From NCBI RefSeq assembly GCF_900636515.1, contig NZ_LR134287.1, forward strand, positions 1,860,001-1,924,000: a stretch of 64,000 nucleotides of DNA, read 5' to 3'. The notes beneath the pieces were generated by a model. It saw only the letters and a list, made by a program, of their open reading frames with translations, was not told the origin of the DNA and made no database searches. Numbering within the stretch: position 1 is the first letter of the stretch; each line of letters starts with the position of its first letter. Both the position numbers and the translations under genes were made by a program. The DNA comes from Neisseria animalis. Its GTDB lineage: Bacteria; Pseudomonadota; Gammaproteobacteria; Burkholderiales; Neisseriaceae. Below, one piece after another: positions 63,564 to 64,000 of this stretch.

Positions 63564-63941
63564 ATGCGCTTCGACCACCCCGTATCCACCCACTGGCAGA
63601 TTGCCCCCGACGGCAGCGGCATCACGCAGGGTGCGGACGACATCGGCCTGTGCATTCACAACATTTTGTCCACCCGCAAAGGTGCGGACGTAACCCGTCC
63701 CGATTTCGGCAGCAGCCATTTTGATTACATCGATACGCCGGAAGACGTGTTTGTCCCCAATGCCGTGCGCGAAGTGGTGCGGGCGGTGCAGACATGGGAG
63801 CAACGCGCGGTAGTGGAAGAGGTAACGTTTGGCGGTAATGCGCCGCACATCGTGATGACCGTGCATTGGCGCGTGGCGGACGATGTGGGCGGCGAAGTGT
63901 ACCGCACCGGTTTGGATTTGGAGGCGGCGGCATGGATTTGA
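63564..63941 (+). CDS. GpW/gp25-like baseplate protein
   Basis: 125 residues; GADDIGLCIHNILSTRKGAD and VTRPDFGSSHFDYIDTPED match the gp25/GpW wedge family. Start at 63564 right after hairpin B. Overlaps the next start by 10 nt. Confidence 0.92.
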   Translation: MRFDHPVSTHWQIAPDGSGITQGADDIGLCIHNILSTRKGADVTRPDFGSSHFDYIDTPEDVFVPNAVREVVRAVQTWEQRAVVEEVTFGGNAPHIVMTVHWRVADDVGGEVYRTGLDLEAAAWI

Positions 63942-64000
63942 GCAAACTGAAGCGCGAAGACGTAAAAGCGGTGGAAGACGATTTGGCGGCGGTACTGGCC
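63932..64000 (+). CDS. Baseplate J-like protein, partial
   Basis: Begins MDLSKLKREDVKAVEDDLAA and runs off the window after 23 codons. The place after GpW is that of the baseplate J (Mu gp47) protein. Confidence 0.7.
   Translation, partial: MDLSKLKREDVKAVEDDLAAVLA

Overview
The window looks like a chromosomal segment of a Neisseria species (Neisseriaceae). The evidence is the DNA uptake sequence core GCCGTCTG(A/C)A, scattered everywhere and often in inverted pairs at gene ends, Correia-like repeats of about 107 and 154 bp, and the gyrB/dnaN/dnaA, rpmH-rnpA-yidD-yidC and ccoNOQP blocks. I cannot name the species.

Layout. 1-1249: a partial glycosyltransferase read leftward, carrying 12 copies of an octanucleotide inside its coding sequence and currently in frame. 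1376-8280: EamA transporter, fis, gyrB, dnaN, dnaA and a probable oriC interval with two DnaA boxes. 8281-10832: rpmH, rnpA, yidD, yidC. 11398-13844: a DUF442 phosphatase-like protein and an M61 peptidase. 14177-17834: cbb3 oxidase genes ccoN, ccoO, ccoQ, ccoP, where CcoP ends in an OmpA-like peptidoglycan-binding domain. 18229-20621: queC, queD, a DUF1304 gene and queE behind a probable preQ1 riboswitch. 20936-21604: an inner-membrane protein with an OmpA-like domain. 21802-32364: glyQ and glyS, separated by a surface-glycan island (msbA, a glycosyltransferase, a poly-C phase-variable glycosyltransferase now out of frame, an acyltransferase) and a Phd/PIN toxin-antitoxin pair.

From about 32.5 kb to the end of the window lies a Mu-like transposable prophage whose right end is outside. 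It has a DDE transposase and a MuB ATPase, Mu-type packaging, portal and head genes, and a P2-type contractile tail (GpE, GpU, GpX, GpD, GpV, GpW, J). Its layout is unusual. The lysis, terminase, portal, F and G genes run leftward from the repressor to the left prophage end, while early, head and tail genes run rightward. The early region includes BcepMu-gp16-like regulators and ends with GemA and a Mor-like activator.

The late regions share a 17-bp motif, TTTAAAGNCNTTTAAAA, at four points (lysis start, head start, tail-chaperone start, baseplate start). Three of these are followed by a hairpin whose 3' arm holds the Shine-Dalgarno sequence of the first gene; two of the hairpins have identical loops and differ in the stem by one compensatory pair. 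Several genes look like cargo with their own signals: a secreted nuclease directly behind the repressor, a two-segment membrane protein reading against the tail operon, and two tiny hydrophobic peptide units with strong ribosome sites and opposite-strand terminators. The tape-measure gene is split by a frameshift at a T6 run, and a REP-like insertion with 16-bp direct repeats lies between it and GpU.
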